64,000 nucleotides of DNA from Nocardia elegans NBRC 108235 (GTDB lineage Bacteria; Actinomycetota; Actinomycetes; Mycobacteriales; Mycobacteriaceae): NCBI RefSeq assembly GCF_001612845.1, contig NZ_BDBF01000007.1:1-64000 (forward strand), in the 5' to 3' direction. Below the pieces are notes generated by a model that did no database searches, had not been told where the DNA came from, and saw nothing but the letters and a program-made list of their open reading frames with translations. Position 1 is the stretch's first letter, and the number at the start of each line of letters is the position of its first letter. Below are positions 51,609 through 61,583 of the stretch, in pieces. Position numbers and translations under genes: made by a program.

Positions 51609-52511
51609 GTGACAACGCCCGACACCACCTCGACGACCGGCACCGCCCGCGTGAAGCGCGGCATGGCCGAGATGCTCAAGGGCGGGGTGATCATGGACGT
51701 CGTCACCGCCGATCAGGCCAAGATCGCCGAGGATGCCGGCGCGGTCGCGGTGATGGCGCTCGAGCGGGTTCCCGCCGACATCCGCGCCCAGGGCGGTGTC
51801 GCGCGGATGAGCGACCCGGACCTGATCGACGGCATCGTCAACGCCGTCTCCATCCCGGTCATGGCCAAGGCGCGCATCGGCCACTTCGTCGAGGCGCAGA
51901 TCCTGCAGAGCCTCGGCGTCGACTACATCGATGAGTCGGAGGTGCTGACCCCGGCCGACTACGCCAACCACATCGACAAGTGGCAGTTCACCGTGCCGTT
52001 CGTCTGCGGCGCCACCAATCTGGGCGAGGCGCTGCGCCGCATCACCGAGGGCGCGGCCATGATCCGCTCCAAGGGTGAGGCCGGCACCGGCGACGTATCC
52101 AACGCGACCACCCACATGCGCAAGATCCGCGCCGAGATCCGCCACCTGCAGTCGCTGCCCGAGGACGAGCTGTTCGTGGCCGCCAAGGAACTGCAGGCGC
52201 CCTACGAGCTGGTCCGTGAGATCGCCGAGACCGGCAAGCTGCCCGTGGTGCTGTTCACCGCCGGTGGTATCGCCACCCCCGCCGACGCCGCGATGATGAT
52301 GCAGCTGGGCGCCGAGGGCGTCTTCGTCGGCTCCGGCATCTTCAAGTCCGGCAACCCGGCCGAGCGTGCCGCCGCCATCGTCAAGGCCACCACCTTCTTC
52401 GACGATCCCGATGTGCTCGCGAAGGTGTCGCGCGGCCTGGGTGAGGCCATGGTCGGCATCAACGTCGAGGAGATTCCGGAGCCGCACCGCCTTGCCGAGC
52501 GCGGCTGGTAA
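51609..52511 (+). CDS. pdxS: Pyridoxal 5'-phosphate synthase, synthase subunit
   Basis: The 300-residue TIM-barrel enzyme makes PLP from ribose 5-phosphate, glyceraldehyde 3-phosphate and ammonia supplied by PdxT. Catalytic lysines are in KARIGH and [10 protein letters not shown], and the phosphate site in GIATPADAA and [10 protein letters not shown] at 51609 has AGGAG at 7-base spacing; TTG at 51603 would be too close. Its partner pdxT is 6 kb downstream, with an insertion between them. A strong hairpin follows the stop. Confidence 0.97.
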   Translation: MTTPDTTSTTGTARVKRGMAEMLKGGVIMDVVTADQAKIAEDAGAVAVMALERVPADIRAQGGVARMSDPDLIDGIVNAVSIPVMAKARIGHFVEAQILQSLGVDYIDESEVLTPADYANHIDKWQFTVPFVCGATNLGEALRRITEGAAMIRSKGEAGTGDVSNATTHMRKIRAEIRHLQSLPEDELFVAAKELQAPYELVREIAETGKLPVVLFTAGGIATPADAAMMMQLGAEGVFVGSGIFKSGNPAERAAAIVKATTFFDDPDVLAKVSRGLGEAMVGINVEEIPEPHRLAERGW

Positions 52512-52544
52512 TTCGGTCGGAAGATTTTCCGAGACAACGGCTTT

Positions 52545-52575
52545 CGCCGGGTCGTCCTGTGCGGACGGCCCGGCG
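52545..52575 (+). terminator. Terminator hairpin after pdxS
   Basis: A 13-pair stem with one G-U pair and a 5-base TGTGC loop lies 34 bases after the pdxS stop. It should isolate pdxS from the inserted genes beyond. Confidence 0.7.
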
Positions 52576-52640
52576 TCGTCGTATGCGAGGGGTGATGGTG
52601 CCGCACCCCGGAGACCGTCCTGAAGTGTACGGTCGACGCC

Positions 52641-53072
52641 TCACCTGTCCTGCGCGATCGCCCCGATCCGATCCCGCGCCGCGAACTTCGCGATCGCGGC
52701 GGCTGTGACCGGGGTGAAGAAGTTGACCAGGTTGCCGTCCGGGTCGCGGACCAGCAACGACCGGTTGCCCCACGGCATCGTCGTGGGTTCGGCGACGATC
52801 TCGGTGCCGGCACCGGACAGCTCGCGATGGACGCGGTCCACATCGGCGACGAGGAATTCGGTGATCACACTGCGGTTGGCGCCCGGAGCGGCGGAATCCG
52901 GTGCGAACAGCGCCACCGTGCGCGTGCTCGCGATCGCGAGGGTGGCGGTGGCGGTCTCGAACTCGGCGAAATCCTCGGTCGCCCACTGCGCCCGGACGCC
53001 GGTCGCGCGCTCGTAGAACGCGACCAGACGCGCGACGTCGCCGGTGACGATGCGGATGGAGACGAAATCCAT
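52641..53072 (-). CDS. VOC/glyoxalase-fold protein
   Basis: The 143-residue protein has a VOC fold: VSIRIVTGDVARLVAFYERATG, then a second module with ITEFLVADVDRVHRELSGAG and LVRDPDGNLVNFF. It lacks an obvious full set of metal ligands (His/Glu) and may be a binding protein. It is divergent from a WYL-domain regulator gene 90 bases away, so it is probably that regulator's target. Confidence 0.85.
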   Translation of the reverse strand: MDFVSIRIVTGDVARLVAFYERATGVRAQWATEDFAEFETATATLAIASTRTVALFAPDSAAPGANRSVITEFLVADVDRVHRELSGAGTEIVAEPTTMPWGNRSLLVRDPDGNLVNFFTPVTAAAIAKFAARDRIGAIAQDR

Positions 53073-53162
53073 GACTGTTTCCTTGCTGTTGAGAGGCGTT
53101 TTCCGCAGCGTAGGAGAAATAGTGGACACAATCGGTCCGGTATCGGAACTAGAGTTGTTCGC

Positions 53163-54140
53163 ATGGCTCGACCCACCGGCCGCGTGCTGATCCTGCTGGA
53201 ACTCCTGCAGTCCGGCGGTACCCGCACGGTGGCCGAGCTCGCCGACCGGCTGGGGGTCGAGGGGCGCACCGTGCGGCGTTATGTGGACCATCTGATCGAC
53301 CTCGACATTCCGGTGGAGTCCGTGCGCGGCCGCTACGGCGGCTATCGCCTCGCCGCCGGATACCGGCTGCCGCCGCTCATGTTCAGCGACGACGAGGCCC
53401 TGGCCGTGCTGCTCGGTCTGCTCGCCGGCCGCCGGAATGGTTGGGCCCCAACGGATGTCACCGCGAGCGAGACGGCCGCTGCCAAGATTCGTCGCGTCCT
53501 GCCCGCGCCCCTGACCCGGCGATTGGACACACTGCTGGAATCGTTCGACGTCACCGAGCAGCCGGACGCAGCGGCCCCGGCGCAGGCCGCGGTTCTGCTC
53601 GCGATCGCCGATGCGGTACGCCACCGCCGGCCCGTCACCATCCGCTACACCGATCGGCGCGGCCGCGGAAGCGAACGCGTCCTGCATTCCTACGGCCTCG
53701 TCGCTCACGCCGGGCGGTGGTACGTGACGGGCACAGATCCCCGGCTCGGCGAAGACCGCACCTTCCGCATGGATCGTGTCACCGATGTGCGAACGCTGCC
53801 GGGCTCGTTCGACCCACCCGCCGAATTCGACGCCGCACGGCATCTGGTGTCCGGCTTCGCCGCCGCCGACTACCGATACGACATCGGCCTGCGGATCTTC
53901 GGCACCACCGAGCAGATCCGCGCCCATCTGCCCGCGACCGTCGCCACCGTGGCCCCCGCCGACGACGAGGAGGCGCCGCAACGCTGGTGGCGCGTCGACG
54001 TGCGCGCCGAGCGCCTCGAGTGGCTACCGCCGGTGCTGGCGGCACTGGATCGCCCGTTCGTCATCGACCGGCCCGAGGAGTTGCGCGACCGCGTCCGGGC
54101 CCTCGCCGACCGGCTCGCCGCCTCCGCCCGCCGAACCTGA
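53163..54140 (+). CDS. WYL-domain transcriptional regulator
   Basis: The 325-residue protein has an N-terminal winged helix (RVLILLELLQSGGTRTVAELADRLGVEGRTVRRYVDHL in outline; residues 7-45), a WYL domain near residues 135-220 (VTIRYTDRRG, RWYVTGTDPR, TFRMDRVTDV) and a C-terminal WCX segment. WYL proteins bind nucleic acid or small ligands and act as repressors or activators. It is divergent from the VOC gene. The ATG has no strong ribosome site. Confidence 0.9.
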   Translation: MARPTGRVLILLELLQSGGTRTVAELADRLGVEGRTVRRYVDHLIDLDIPVESVRGRYGGYRLAAGYRLPPLMFSDDEALAVLLGLLAGRRNGWAPTDVTASETAAAKIRRVLPAPLTRRLDTLLESFDVTEQPDAAAPAQAAVLLAIADAVRHRRPVTIRYTDRRGRGSERVLHSYGLVAHAGRWYVTGTDPRLGEDRTFRMDRVTDVRTLPGSFDPPAEFDAARHLVSGFAAADYRYDIGLRIFGTTEQIRAHLPATVATVAPADDEEAPQRWWRVDVRAERLEWLPPVLAALDRPFVIDRPEELRDRVRALADRLAASARRT

Positions 54141-54260
54141 TCGTCCCTTCTCACCGGTGCGGCCGGTCCCTGCCGAGCGAATGAGCTTCCCGCTACTGTC
54201 TTTCGGGCACTGTGCGATCCTTCGCACCGATCGACGAGACGAGACAGGGGACCACATCCG

Positions 54261-55250
54261 ATGGTTGGGTCAGGGACTGTGGGCCGGGACCTCGATCTGG
54301 CGGCGGTGCGGGCGTTCGTCGCCGCGGCCGAGGAGCGGCAGTTCAGTCTCGCCGCTGTGGTTCTCGGCATCAGTCAGCAGGCGGTGTCGAAGCGGATCGC
54401 GAAGCTGGAGGACCAGCTCGGGACGGCGCTGTTCGACCGCGTCCCCGCCGGAATCGTGCCGACCGCCGCCGGTGCGCGGCTGCTGCCGCACGCGCGAGCG
54501 CTGCTGGCGGTGGCCGAAACCGCGGTGGCGGCGGTCGGTGAGATGCCGCGTCCACTGCGTGTCGCGGTGCAGGGCGAGCGCCAGGGCGCGACCGAGCAGA
54601 TGCGGTTCTACCTCGACCGCAACCCCGGCGCCGAGACCGAGATCGTGATCTCGAACGTCTTCGTGACGTCGCGGGACATGGTGGTGCACGGCCGCGCCGA
54701 CGCCGCCTTCGCGCGTCCCTCGGGCGGCCCCCGCCCGCTGCCGCCCGATATCGCGGCCGTCCCGGCCTATGTCGATCCGGCGCATCTGCTCGTCGGCAGG
54801 GACCATCCGCTGGCCGGGCGTTCGGCGGTGCCGCTCGCCGAGCTGGCCGCGTACACGGTGTGGATTCCGGGTGCCGGGGTGGCGTCGGAATGGGCCGACT
54901 TCTATCGCGAGCTGAGTGAATTCTGCGGTGTCACCATCGATACGACACCGCGCGACCGCACCCGGTTCCCCGGGCCCGACGGTATCGAAGCCATGCTCGC
55001 ACGCATCGCGGACTCCGACACCCTGGCCACCGTCAGCAGCGATCACTTCCGCAATCCGTGGCATCCGCACATCCGGCGGGTGCCGATCGTCGACCCGACG
55101 CCGGCCTATCCGCATGCGCTGCTGTGGTCGACGGCCAACACCCATCCGGGGCTACCGCACCTGATCGAGCATTTCCGCACGACCTACAACCGCGACATCG
55201 CCGCCGGCTGCTGGCTGCCCGCCGCCGACCGCGAGCGGTTCGCGGGCTGA
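54261..55250 (+). CDS. LysR-family transcriptional regulator
   Basis: The 329-residue protein has a LysR helix-turn-helix at about residues 10-70 (AVRAFVAAAEERQFSLAAVVLGIS, QQAVSKRIAKLEDQLG) and a periplasmic-binding-like effector domain. It is transcribed toward a convergent kinase-like gene, and no divergent target is adjacent. Its target may be the VOC or MHS transporter genes in the same insertion; this is a guess from position only. Confidence 0.88.
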   Translation: MVGSGTVGRDLDLAAVRAFVAAAEERQFSLAAVVLGISQQAVSKRIAKLEDQLGTALFDRVPAGIVPTAAGARLLPHARALLAVAETAVAAVGEMPRPLRVAVQGERQGATEQMRFYLDRNPGAETEIVISNVFVTSRDMVVHGRADAAFARPSGGPRPLPPDIAAVPAYVDPAHLLVGRDHPLAGRSAVPLAELAAYTVWIPGAGVASEWADFYRELSEFCGVTIDTTPRDRTRFPGPDGIEAMLARIADSDTLATVSSDHFRNPWHPHIRRVPIVDPTPAYPHALLWSTANTHPGLPHLIEHFRTTYNRDIAAGCWLPAADRERFAG

Positions 55251-55302
55251 TCGCCGCGAATCCCGCTGTGCCCCCGCGCCTTCGGTTCGGGACCGACGCC
55301 GA

Positions 55303-55914
55303 TCAGGAACCGGTGCGCACGGCCGGGCGGTCCGGATGATCCCAGCGCACATCGAAGGTGGGCATGTCGTCGTGCTCGCGATCATGGCGCAGCAGCGCGG
55401 GCACGGTCCATCGGTCCGCGGGGTCGGTCCGGCGCAGCAGTGCCGATTCCGACATCTGCAGCCGCACGGTGACATCGAAATCCAAACCCCGGCCGAGCAA
55501 CATCGGCCCCGCGACCACCAGGACGAGGCCCGGTTCGGCGGGCTGCATGCGCGCTCGCGCGGACCGATCGCCGACTTCGTCCCACAGCGCGGGCAGCCAC
55601 CGCCCGCGCCCGCGTACCGCTTCCAGCACTTCACGATCCAGGGCGGCGTAGTCGAACCATGCTGTGCGGTAGGTCATTTCGTCGCGCCCGAACTCCAGCC
55701 GCAGCGATGCCGGGCGCACGAAGTCGTGCAACCACACCCGCTCGGCCGGGCGCCCCCGCGTGCGGATCCGTTCGACGATCCGGTCCGCCGGTTGTCGCGG
55801 GTGCGCACCGTCGGCGCCGTCGACGGCCACCACGACCGGGCCCGGCAGGGCGAGAGCGGCCGCGGCGACCCGCTCGACCAGCCCGTCCACGGCGATCGGT
55901 TCGTATGCGGGCAT
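55303..55914 (-). CDS. Uridine kinase-like protein with lost P-loop
   Basis: The 203-residue protein aligns with actinobacterial uridine-kinase-like P-loop proteins: VVAVDGADGA at residues 28-37, an ADRIVERIRTRGRPA helix, WFDYAALDREVL, and LVLVVAGPMLLGRGL. Where the family has Gly-Lys-Thr/Ser to hold ATP phosphates, this one has His-Pro-Arg (38-40), with no gap in the alignment. It is unlikely to be an active kinase unless it uses another site. It converges with the LysR gene. Confidence 0.72.
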   Translation of the reverse strand: MPAYEPIAVDGLVERVAAAALALPGPVVVAVDGADGAHPRQPADRIVERIRTRGRPAERVWLHDFVRPASLRLEFGRDEMTYRTAWFDYAALDREVLEAVRGRGRWLPALWDEVGDRSARARMQPAEPGLVLVVAGPMLLGRGLDFDVTVRLQMSESALLRRTDPADRWTVPALLRHDREHDDMPTFDVRWDHPDRPAVRTGS

Positions 55915-56099
55915 CCGCCTATCATGCCCGCCACCGCGCGGATCGCGGAGAGTCGCCCGGCGACCGGGTTTGCCATCGCATAGCGTGAGCGGGTCGATTT
56001 CGGGCACGGTGGTACCCGCGAGGCGATCGAACACCCTCCGCGGAGCCCCGCCGGCGTCGGTGATCGACGGTTGTCGTGAACTCGAGGAGGTCGTGGTCC

Positions 56100-57533
56100 G
56101 TGGCGGTGCTGGTCCCGCGTGAACGTCCGAGGCGGTGGTCGCTCGACGACATCGTCGTCACCGATCCGCCGATCATCCGGCGGGCGATCGGCGCCGCGAG
56201 TATCGGCAACATCACCGAGTGGTACGACTTCGGCGTCTACGCGTATTTCGAGCCGACCATCAAGGACGTGTTCTTTTCCCATCTCGGGGACACCGCCGGC
56301 ACGATCGCCACTTTCGGCCTGTTCGCGGTGGCGTTCCTCGTCCGCCCGTTCGGCGGCATGTTCTTCGGACCGCTGGCCGACCGCATCGGCCGCAACAAGG
56401 TGCTCGCCACCACGATGATCCTGATGGCGGCCGGCACGTTCGCGATCGGCTGTATCCCGGATCAGAACACGATCGGGATCTGGGCGCCGATGTTGTTGCT
56501 GTGCGCGCGGTTGCTGCAGGGTTTCTCGACCGGTGGCGAATACGGCAACGCGATGACCTTCATCGCCGAATACGCACCCGACCGGCGGCGCGGATTCCTC
56601 GGCAGCTGGCTGGAATTCGGCACCTTCACCGGATATCTGCTGGGCGCGCTGGTGGTCACGCTCGCCGACGCCACCCTCACCGACGAGCAGCTGCTGTCGT
56701 GGGGCTGGCGGCTGCCGTTCTTCGTCGCGCTGCCGCTGGGTGTGGTCGGGGTCTATCTGCGGATGCGGCTGGCCGACACCCCGGCCTTCGCCGCCCTGGA
56801 GAAGGAATCCGAGGAGCGGGAGAAGGCGAACAAGACCGGCGAGGAGGCGAAGATCCTGGCCCGGCTGTGGCCGTACGTGCTGGTCTGCATGGGCCTGGTG
56901 GTCGTCTGGAATGTCACCAACTACATGCTCACCTCCTATATGCCGACCTACGTCACCTCGACCGTGCCCGACAGCACCGGCGGCGGGGTGTCCTCCTCGG
57001 CGTCGCAGTGGCTGCAGATCGCGGTGATGACCATCGCGCTGCTGACCATCCCGGTGATCGGCCTGATCTCGGACCGGATCGGGCGCAAACCGATCATCTG
57101 GGCCGGCATCGTCGCGTTGCTGGTGCTGGCGTTTCCGATGGTTCTGCTGGTGCGCACCGACAACGCGTTCGCCGTGTTCCTGGGCCTGCTCATGATGGGC
57201 CTGACCCTCATCTGCTTCAGTGCGACCATGCCGTCCACCCTGCCGTCGCTGTTCCCGACGAAGGTGCGCGGTGCGGGGCTGTCGGTGTCGTTCAACGTGG
57301 CGGTCTCGCTGTTCGCCGGCACCACCTCGGTGGTGGTGGGCGCGCTCGTGGGCGCGACCGGCGATCTGAACTGGCCGGCGTACTACCTGATCATCGCGGG
57401 GCTGGTGGGTGCGGTCTCGGTGTACTTCCTGCAGGAGCCCAACGGCCGGCGCATGTGGGGCTCGGCGCCGGCCGCGCGGTCCGCGGAGGAGGCGAGGGAA
57501 CTGATCGGATCGCAGGGCGAGCGGGCGTCGTGA
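56100..57533 (+). CDS. MHS-family major facilitator transporter (ProP-like)
   Basis: The 477-residue protein has 12 membrane segments and the metabolite:H+ symporter signature: GNITEWYDFGVYAYF in helix 1, RPFGGMFFGPLADRIGRNKVL in the first loop region, LLQGFSTGGEYGNA, and the second-half DRIGRKP. Such carriers import betaine, proline or organic acids with protons. GTG at 56100 is chosen with GAGGAGG 10 bases upstream; GTG at 56076 is in frame. It precedes tesB without being part of the core order. Confidence 0.88.
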   Translation: MAVLVPRERPRRWSLDDIVVTDPPIIRRAIGAASIGNITEWYDFGVYAYFEPTIKDVFFSHLGDTAGTIATFGLFAVAFLVRPFGGMFFGPLADRIGRNKVLATTMILMAAGTFAIGCIPDQNTIGIWAPMLLLCARLLQGFSTGGEYGNAMTFIAEYAPDRRRGFLGSWLEFGTFTGYLLGALVVTLADATLTDEQLLSWGWRLPFFVALPLGVVGVYLRMRLADTPAFAALEKESEEREKANKTGEEAKILARLWPYVLVCMGLVVVWNVTNYMLTSYMPTYVTSTVPDSTGGGVSSSASQWLQIAVMTIALLTIPVIGLISDRIGRKPIIWAGIVALLVLAFPMVLLVRTDNAFAVFLGLLMMGLTLICFSATMPSTLPSLFPTKVRGAGLSVSFNVAVSLFAGTTSVVVGALVGATGDLNWPAYYLIIAGLVGAVSVYFLQEPNGRRMWGSAPAARSAEEARELIGSQGERAS

Positions 57534-57616
57534 GCGGTGTCACGGCGGAGAGTCGCGCGCCGGGGCGGGTTCGCCATCGCTTAGCCTGAGCGGGGCACGT
57601 GGCGGAAGGACGGTAC

Positions 57617-58435
57617 ATGGCGACGATCGAAGAGGCACTGGAGATCGAGCGGCTCGAGCGGGACATCTTCCGCGGCGCGATCACCAAGTCCCAGCTGGCG
57701 CGCACATTCGGCGGTCAGGTTGCCGGGCAGGCGCTGGTCTCGGCCGTACGCACTGTGGAACCGCGCTTCGAGGTGCATTCGCTGCACGGATACTTCCTGC
57801 GCCCCGGCAATCCCGCCGAGCAGACGGTGTATCTGGTGGAACGCATTCGCGACGGGCGCTCGTTCTGCACCCGACGCGTCACCGGCGTGCAGGACGGCGA
57901 GGCGATCTTCACCATGTCGGCGTCCTTCCATGTCGGCGACGAGGGTCCCGAACATCAGGACCGGATGCCGGAAGTCCCACTGCCGCAGGACATTCCGGAC
58001 GAACGCGCGTCGATGAGCCCGGAGCGGCTGTGGCTCATGCGCGAATGGGAGCACTGGGACATCCGGCTGGTGCCGCAGGAAGAGGTGGTCCGGCGCGACG
58101 GCCTGGCCTCCCAGCAGCAGGTCTGGTTCCGCTACCGGCACCCGCTGCCCGACGACCCGCTGTTCCACGTCTGCACCCTCGCCTACATGAGCGATATGAC
58201 CCTGCTCGGTTCGTCGAAGGTCACCCACCGCGACGAACCGACCCAGGACGCGTCGCTCGACCACGCGATGTGGTTCCTGCGCCCCTTCCGCGCCGACGAA
58301 TGGCTGCTCTACGACCAGAATTCCCCGTCCGCGGGCTACGGCCGCGCGCTCACCAGCGGGCGGATCTACAACCAGCGCGGACAGTTCGTCGCCCAGGTCG
58401 TGCAGGAAGGGCTCATCCGCAAACTGCGGCGGTAG
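57617..58435 (+). CDS. tesB: Acyl-CoA thioesterase II
   Basis: The 272-residue double-hotdog thioesterase hydrolyses acyl-CoA to free acid and CoA. The segment FGGQVAGQALVSA starts the first hotdog, and HSLHGYFLRPG is typical. In the second, DHAMWFLRPF gives the catalytic Asp and RGQFVAQVVQEGLIR the Gln. It matches Rv2605c (TesB2) in order. ATG at 57617 has GGAAGGAC upstream. Confidence 0.94.
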   Translation: MATIEEALEIERLERDIFRGAITKSQLARTFGGQVAGQALVSAVRTVEPRFEVHSLHGYFLRPGNPAEQTVYLVERIRDGRSFCTRRVTGVQDGEAIFTMSASFHVGDEGPEHQDRMPEVPLPQDIPDERASMSPERLWLMREWEHWDIRLVPQEEVVRRDGLASQQQVWFRYRHPLPDDPLFHVCTLAYMSDMTLLGSSKVTHRDEPTQDASLDHAMWFLRPFRADEWLLYDQNSPSAGYGRALTSGRIYNQRGQFVAQVVQEGLIRKLRR

Positions 58436-58502
58436 GTGAGCGGCGCCACAACGGCGGCGGCCGCAGGCCTCGTCAGCATCGCGCAACTCGTATGCTCGTG
58501 CC

Positions 58503-59165
58503 GTGAAACCGACCATTGGCGTGCTGGCTCTGCAGGGTGACGTGCGGGAGCACTTCCACGCGCTGGCCGCGTGCGATGCCGAACCGGTGAGTGTGCGACG
58601 GGAATCGGAACTCGAGTCCGTCGACGCGCTCGTGCTGCCGGGCGGCGAATCCACCGCGATCAGCAAACTGCTCGAGGTGTTCGGGTTGCTGGAACCGCTG
58701 CGGGCGCGGCTGCGCGCGGGCATGCCGGCCTTCGGTTCGTGTGCCGGGATGATCCTGCTGGCGTCGGAGGTGCTCGACACCCGTCCCGACGCGCAGTCGC
58801 TGTCGGGCATCGATATGACGGTGCGGCGCAACGCCTTCGGACGTCAGGTCGATTCGTTCGAAACCGATCTCGACTTCACCGGACTCGACGAGCCCATCCG
58901 CGCGGTGTTCATCCGGGCGCCCTGGGTGGAACGAGTCGGCGACGGCGTCGAGGTCCTGGCCCGGGTTCCGCACCGGCCGCGGCCGGGGACCGTGGTCGCC
59001 GAGGGCCCGTCGGTGGGCGATCCGCAGGAGGCGGCGGGCCGGATCGTGGCGGTCCGGCAGGGCTCGGTCATCGCGACCTCGTTCCATCCCGAGGTGACCG
59101 GCGATCTGCGCGTGCATCGCCTGTTCGTCGACTCGGTCCGGGCCGCGGTGGCCGCCGGTACCTGA
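58503..59165 (+). CDS. pdxT: Pyridoxal 5'-phosphate synthase, glutaminase subunit
   Basis: The 220-residue class I glutaminase releases ammonia from glutamine for PdxS. Visible are [12 protein letters not shown] at the N-terminus, [10 protein letters not shown], the catalytic Cys in [10 protein letters not shown] (about residue 82), and the His-Glu pair in SFHPEVTGD. It corresponds to Rv2604c (SnoP). The GTG start lies 67 bases after tesB. Confidence 0.96.
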   Translation: MKPTIGVLALQGDVREHFHALAACDAEPVSVRRESELESVDALVLPGGESTAISKLLEVFGLLEPLRARLRAGMPAFGSCAGMILLASEVLDTRPDAQSLSGIDMTVRRNAFGRQVDSFETDLDFTGLDEPIRAVFIRAPWVERVGDGVEVLARVPHRPRPGTVVAEGPSVGDPQEAAGRIVAVRQGSVIATSFHPEVTGDLRVHRLFVDSVRAAVAAGT

Positions 59166-59287
59166 CCGTTCGCCGCGCACCCCGACCGGGCGATGGCGGA
59201 CCGGGCAGTAGACTGCACAGCGATCGCCGGAACGCAGATCGCGAATCTGCCCGGGCCTCGAGCACACCGACCTGAAGGAAGTAGGGA

Positions 59288-60040
59288 ATGAGCGGCCACT
59301 CCAAATGGGCCACCACCAAGCACAAGAAGGCCGTGATCGATGCCAAGCGCGGCAAGATGTTCGCGAAACTGATCAAGAACATCGAGGTCGCGGCGCGCAC
59401 CGGCGGTGGTGATCCTGGCGGAAACCCGACTCTCTACGACGCCATCCAGAAGGCGAAGAAGTCGTCGGTTCCCAACGACAACATCGAACGCGCTCGCAAG
59501 CGCGGCGGTGGTGAAGAGGCCGGCGGCGCCGACTGGCAGACCATCATGTACGAGGGCTACGGGCCCAATGGTGTTGCGGTGCTGATCGAATGCCTCACCG
59601 ACAACCGCAATCGCGCCGCCGGTGAGGTGCGCGTGGCCATGACCCGCAACGGCGGCAATATGGCCGACCCCGGGTCGGTCGCCTACCTGTTCCACCGCAA
59701 GGGCATCGTCACGCTGGAGAAGAACGGGCTCAGCGAGGACGACGTGCTGACCGCGGTGCTCGACGCGGGCGCCGAGGAGGTCAACGACCTCGGTGATTCG
59801 TTCGAGATCATCAGCGACCCCAGTGACCTGATCGCCGTGCGCACGGCGCTGCAGGAAGCCGGAATCGATTACGACTCCGCCGAATCCGGCTTCCAGCCCT
59901 CGGTGTCGGTGGCGGTCGACGCCGACGGCGCCCGCAAGGTGTTCAAACTCGTCGACGCGCTCGAGGACAGCGACGACGTGCAGAACGTGTACACCAACGT
60001 CGACGTCTCCGACGAGGTCCTCGCCGAACTCGACGCCTGA
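59288..60040 (+). CDS. yebC: YebC/PmpR-family regulator or translation factor
   Basis: The 250-residue protein begins [18 protein letters not shown], the signature of the YebC/TACO1 family, and includes [18 protein letters not shown] and [19 protein letters not shown]. Members act as DNA-binding regulators or help translation of proline-rich stretches; I cannot say which applies. Length is normal. It matches Rv2603c in order. A strong hairpin lies just after the stop. Confidence 0.95.
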   Translation: MSGHSKWATTKHKKAVIDAKRGKMFAKLIKNIEVAARTGGGDPGGNPTLYDAIQKAKKSSVPNDNIERARKRGGGEEAGGADWQTIMYEGYGPNGVAVLIECLTDNRNRAAGEVRVAMTRNGGNMADPGSVAYLFHRKGIVTLEKNGLSEDDVLTAVLDAGAEEVNDLGDSFEIISDPSDLIAVRTALQEAGIDYDSAESGFQPSVSVAVDADGARKVFKLVDALEDSDDVQNVYTNVDVSDEVLAELDA

Positions 60041-60047
60041 TCCGTAC

Positions 60048-60090
60048 CGCCGCGGGCCGCTGCCGGATGGACCGGCGGCGGCCCGCGGCG
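60048..60090. terminator. Bidirectional terminator hairpin
   Basis: Perfect 13-base arms (CGCCGCGGGCCGC and its reverse complement) with a 17-base centre lie between the converging yebC and esterase genes. Confidence 0.75.
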
Positions 60091-60095
60091 TGTGA

Positions 60096-61583
60096 TCAGG
60101 TGTGCACGGGCAGTCCGAGCCGCGCCGACACCCACGGCAGCGACGAGGTGAACGCGGCCGCCGCGAACTGCCAGGTATGCCCGCCCTGAGTGGTGTGGAT
60201 GGTGCACTCGATGCCGGCCGCGCGGCCCTGGCCACACAGTTTCTCGGCGGCCCCGACCTCCCCGGTATCCATGACGCCGTCCTGGCCGCCGACGCCGATG
60301 CGGCTCTCGTCGACCTGCGGCAGGTGGAACCGGCCGCCGGCGTCCTTACCGGTGCGGTCCGGGCGGTGCGACGGCGTCAGATCGTCGAACAGTCCGGCGA
60401 CATCGGTATAGGGGCCGTGTTTCGCCATCACCGTCAGCGGGTCGAAGCGGTCGTAGGCGGCCGCGTCGCCGCCGTAGAGGCGCGAGATCGTCTGCTCCTT
60501 GGTGCCGGACGTCGGGCCGAGATCGCCCGCGATATCGACGAAGGTGTGGAACAGCTCCGGATGCATCACGGTCAGGTCGGTGGCGCAGGTACCGCCCATC
60601 GACCAGCCCACCACCGCCCACTTCGCCGGGTCGGCCGGCACGCCGAAACGCGAGTCCACATACGGCACAACATCTTTCGTGAGGTGGTCGGCGGCGGCGC
60701 CGCGCGGCCCGTCGACGCATTCGGTGTCGTTGTTGAAGCTGCCCGAGGAGTCGACGAAGACCAGGACGGGGGCGGTGCCGGCATGGGCCGCGGTGAACGC
60801 GTCGATGGCGGGCATGATCTGGCCGCTGCGCAACCAGTCGGCGGGAGTGTTGAATTCGCCGCCGATCATCATCACCGCCGGCAGGGCGGGCGGGGTGGGC
60901 CCGGCGAACCACGCCGGTGGCAGGTAGACGTATTCGGTGCGGTGCTTGAACCCGCTGGCGCCGTCGCCGGTGTCGATCGGCACCACCACGCCGTTCGCGG
61001 GGTGACTGTTGCGCATCGCGGCGAGCTCGTCCTGATCGGTCTGGTGGGGCAGCGGCCCGGCCGTCAGCGCACTCCACGCCGACTGCGCACTCGGGTAGTA
61101 GCCCACCCACTGGTTGAGCACCACCGCCGAACTGGCGATCGCGAACGGCACCGCCACGATCGCGGCGGTACGGTGCCACCACCGCGCGCCCGGCCAGCCG
61201 ACGACCACCAGCGCGATCGCGGCGACCGCTGTGCCCACCCAGATCCACAGCCGCACCGGAGCGGGATCGGAGGCCAGGCCCTCGTTGTCCATCACGGTGC
61301 GGGCGGCGAAGGCGGCCACCACCCCGAGGGCGAGGCAGATCGGCACCCGGATCAGCCACCACCGCCGGCCCCAGCGCACGATCGCGACCACGAGCAGGAC
61401 GGCGGCGACGATCTCGATGGTCAGCGGCAGCCAGCCGTGCAGCAGCGAGACGCCGTGATGAAAACCGTTGTAGGGGTTCAGTTTCGCCGAGGGGAGCTGA
61501 GGTGGCGGAGGCGGCGCCACCGCGGGGGCGGCGGTCGGCGCGGGCGCGGCCGGGGCGGTCGGCGCGGGCGTCGGCACATCCAT
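60096..61583 (-). CDS. Membrane esterase with extracytoplasmic alpha/beta-hydrolase domain
   Basis: The 495-residue protein has a Pro/Ala-rich lead, then about four membrane helices (residues 55-205), then an esterase-D/mycolyltransferase-like domain. The nucleophile elbow is GWSMGGTCA, the acid may be in the GVGGQDGVMDTGE segment, and His is in TQGGHTWQF. Such proteins in Mycobacteriales (related to Ag85 and Fg-type esterases) act on cell-envelope acyl esters. ATG at 61583 is used; an in-frame GTG lies just upstream. It is not in the M. tuberculosis order here. Confidence 0.85.
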   Translation of the reverse strand: MDVPTPAPTAPAAPAPTAAPAVAPPPPPQLPSAKLNPYNGFHHGVSLLHGWLPLTIEIVAAVLLVVAIVRWGRRWWLIRVPICLALGVVAAFAARTVMDNEGLASDPAPVRLWIWVGTAVAAIALVVVGWPGARWWHRTAAIVAVPFAIASSAVVLNQWVGYYPSAQSAWSALTAGPLPHQTDQDELAAMRNSHPANGVVVPIDTGDGASGFKHRTEYVYLPPAWFAGPTPPALPAVMMIGGEFNTPADWLRSGQIMPAIDAFTAAHAGTAPVLVFVDSSGSFNNDTECVDGPRGAAADHLTKDVVPYVDSRFGVPADPAKWAVVGWSMGGTCATDLTVMHPELFHTFVDIAGDLGPTSGTKEQTISRLYGGDAAAYDRFDPLTVMAKHGPYTDVAGLFDDLTPSHRPDRTGKDAGGRFHLPQVDESRIGVGGQDGVMDTGEVGAAEKLCGQGRAAGIECTIHTTQGGHTWQFAAAAFTSSLPWVSARLGLPVHT

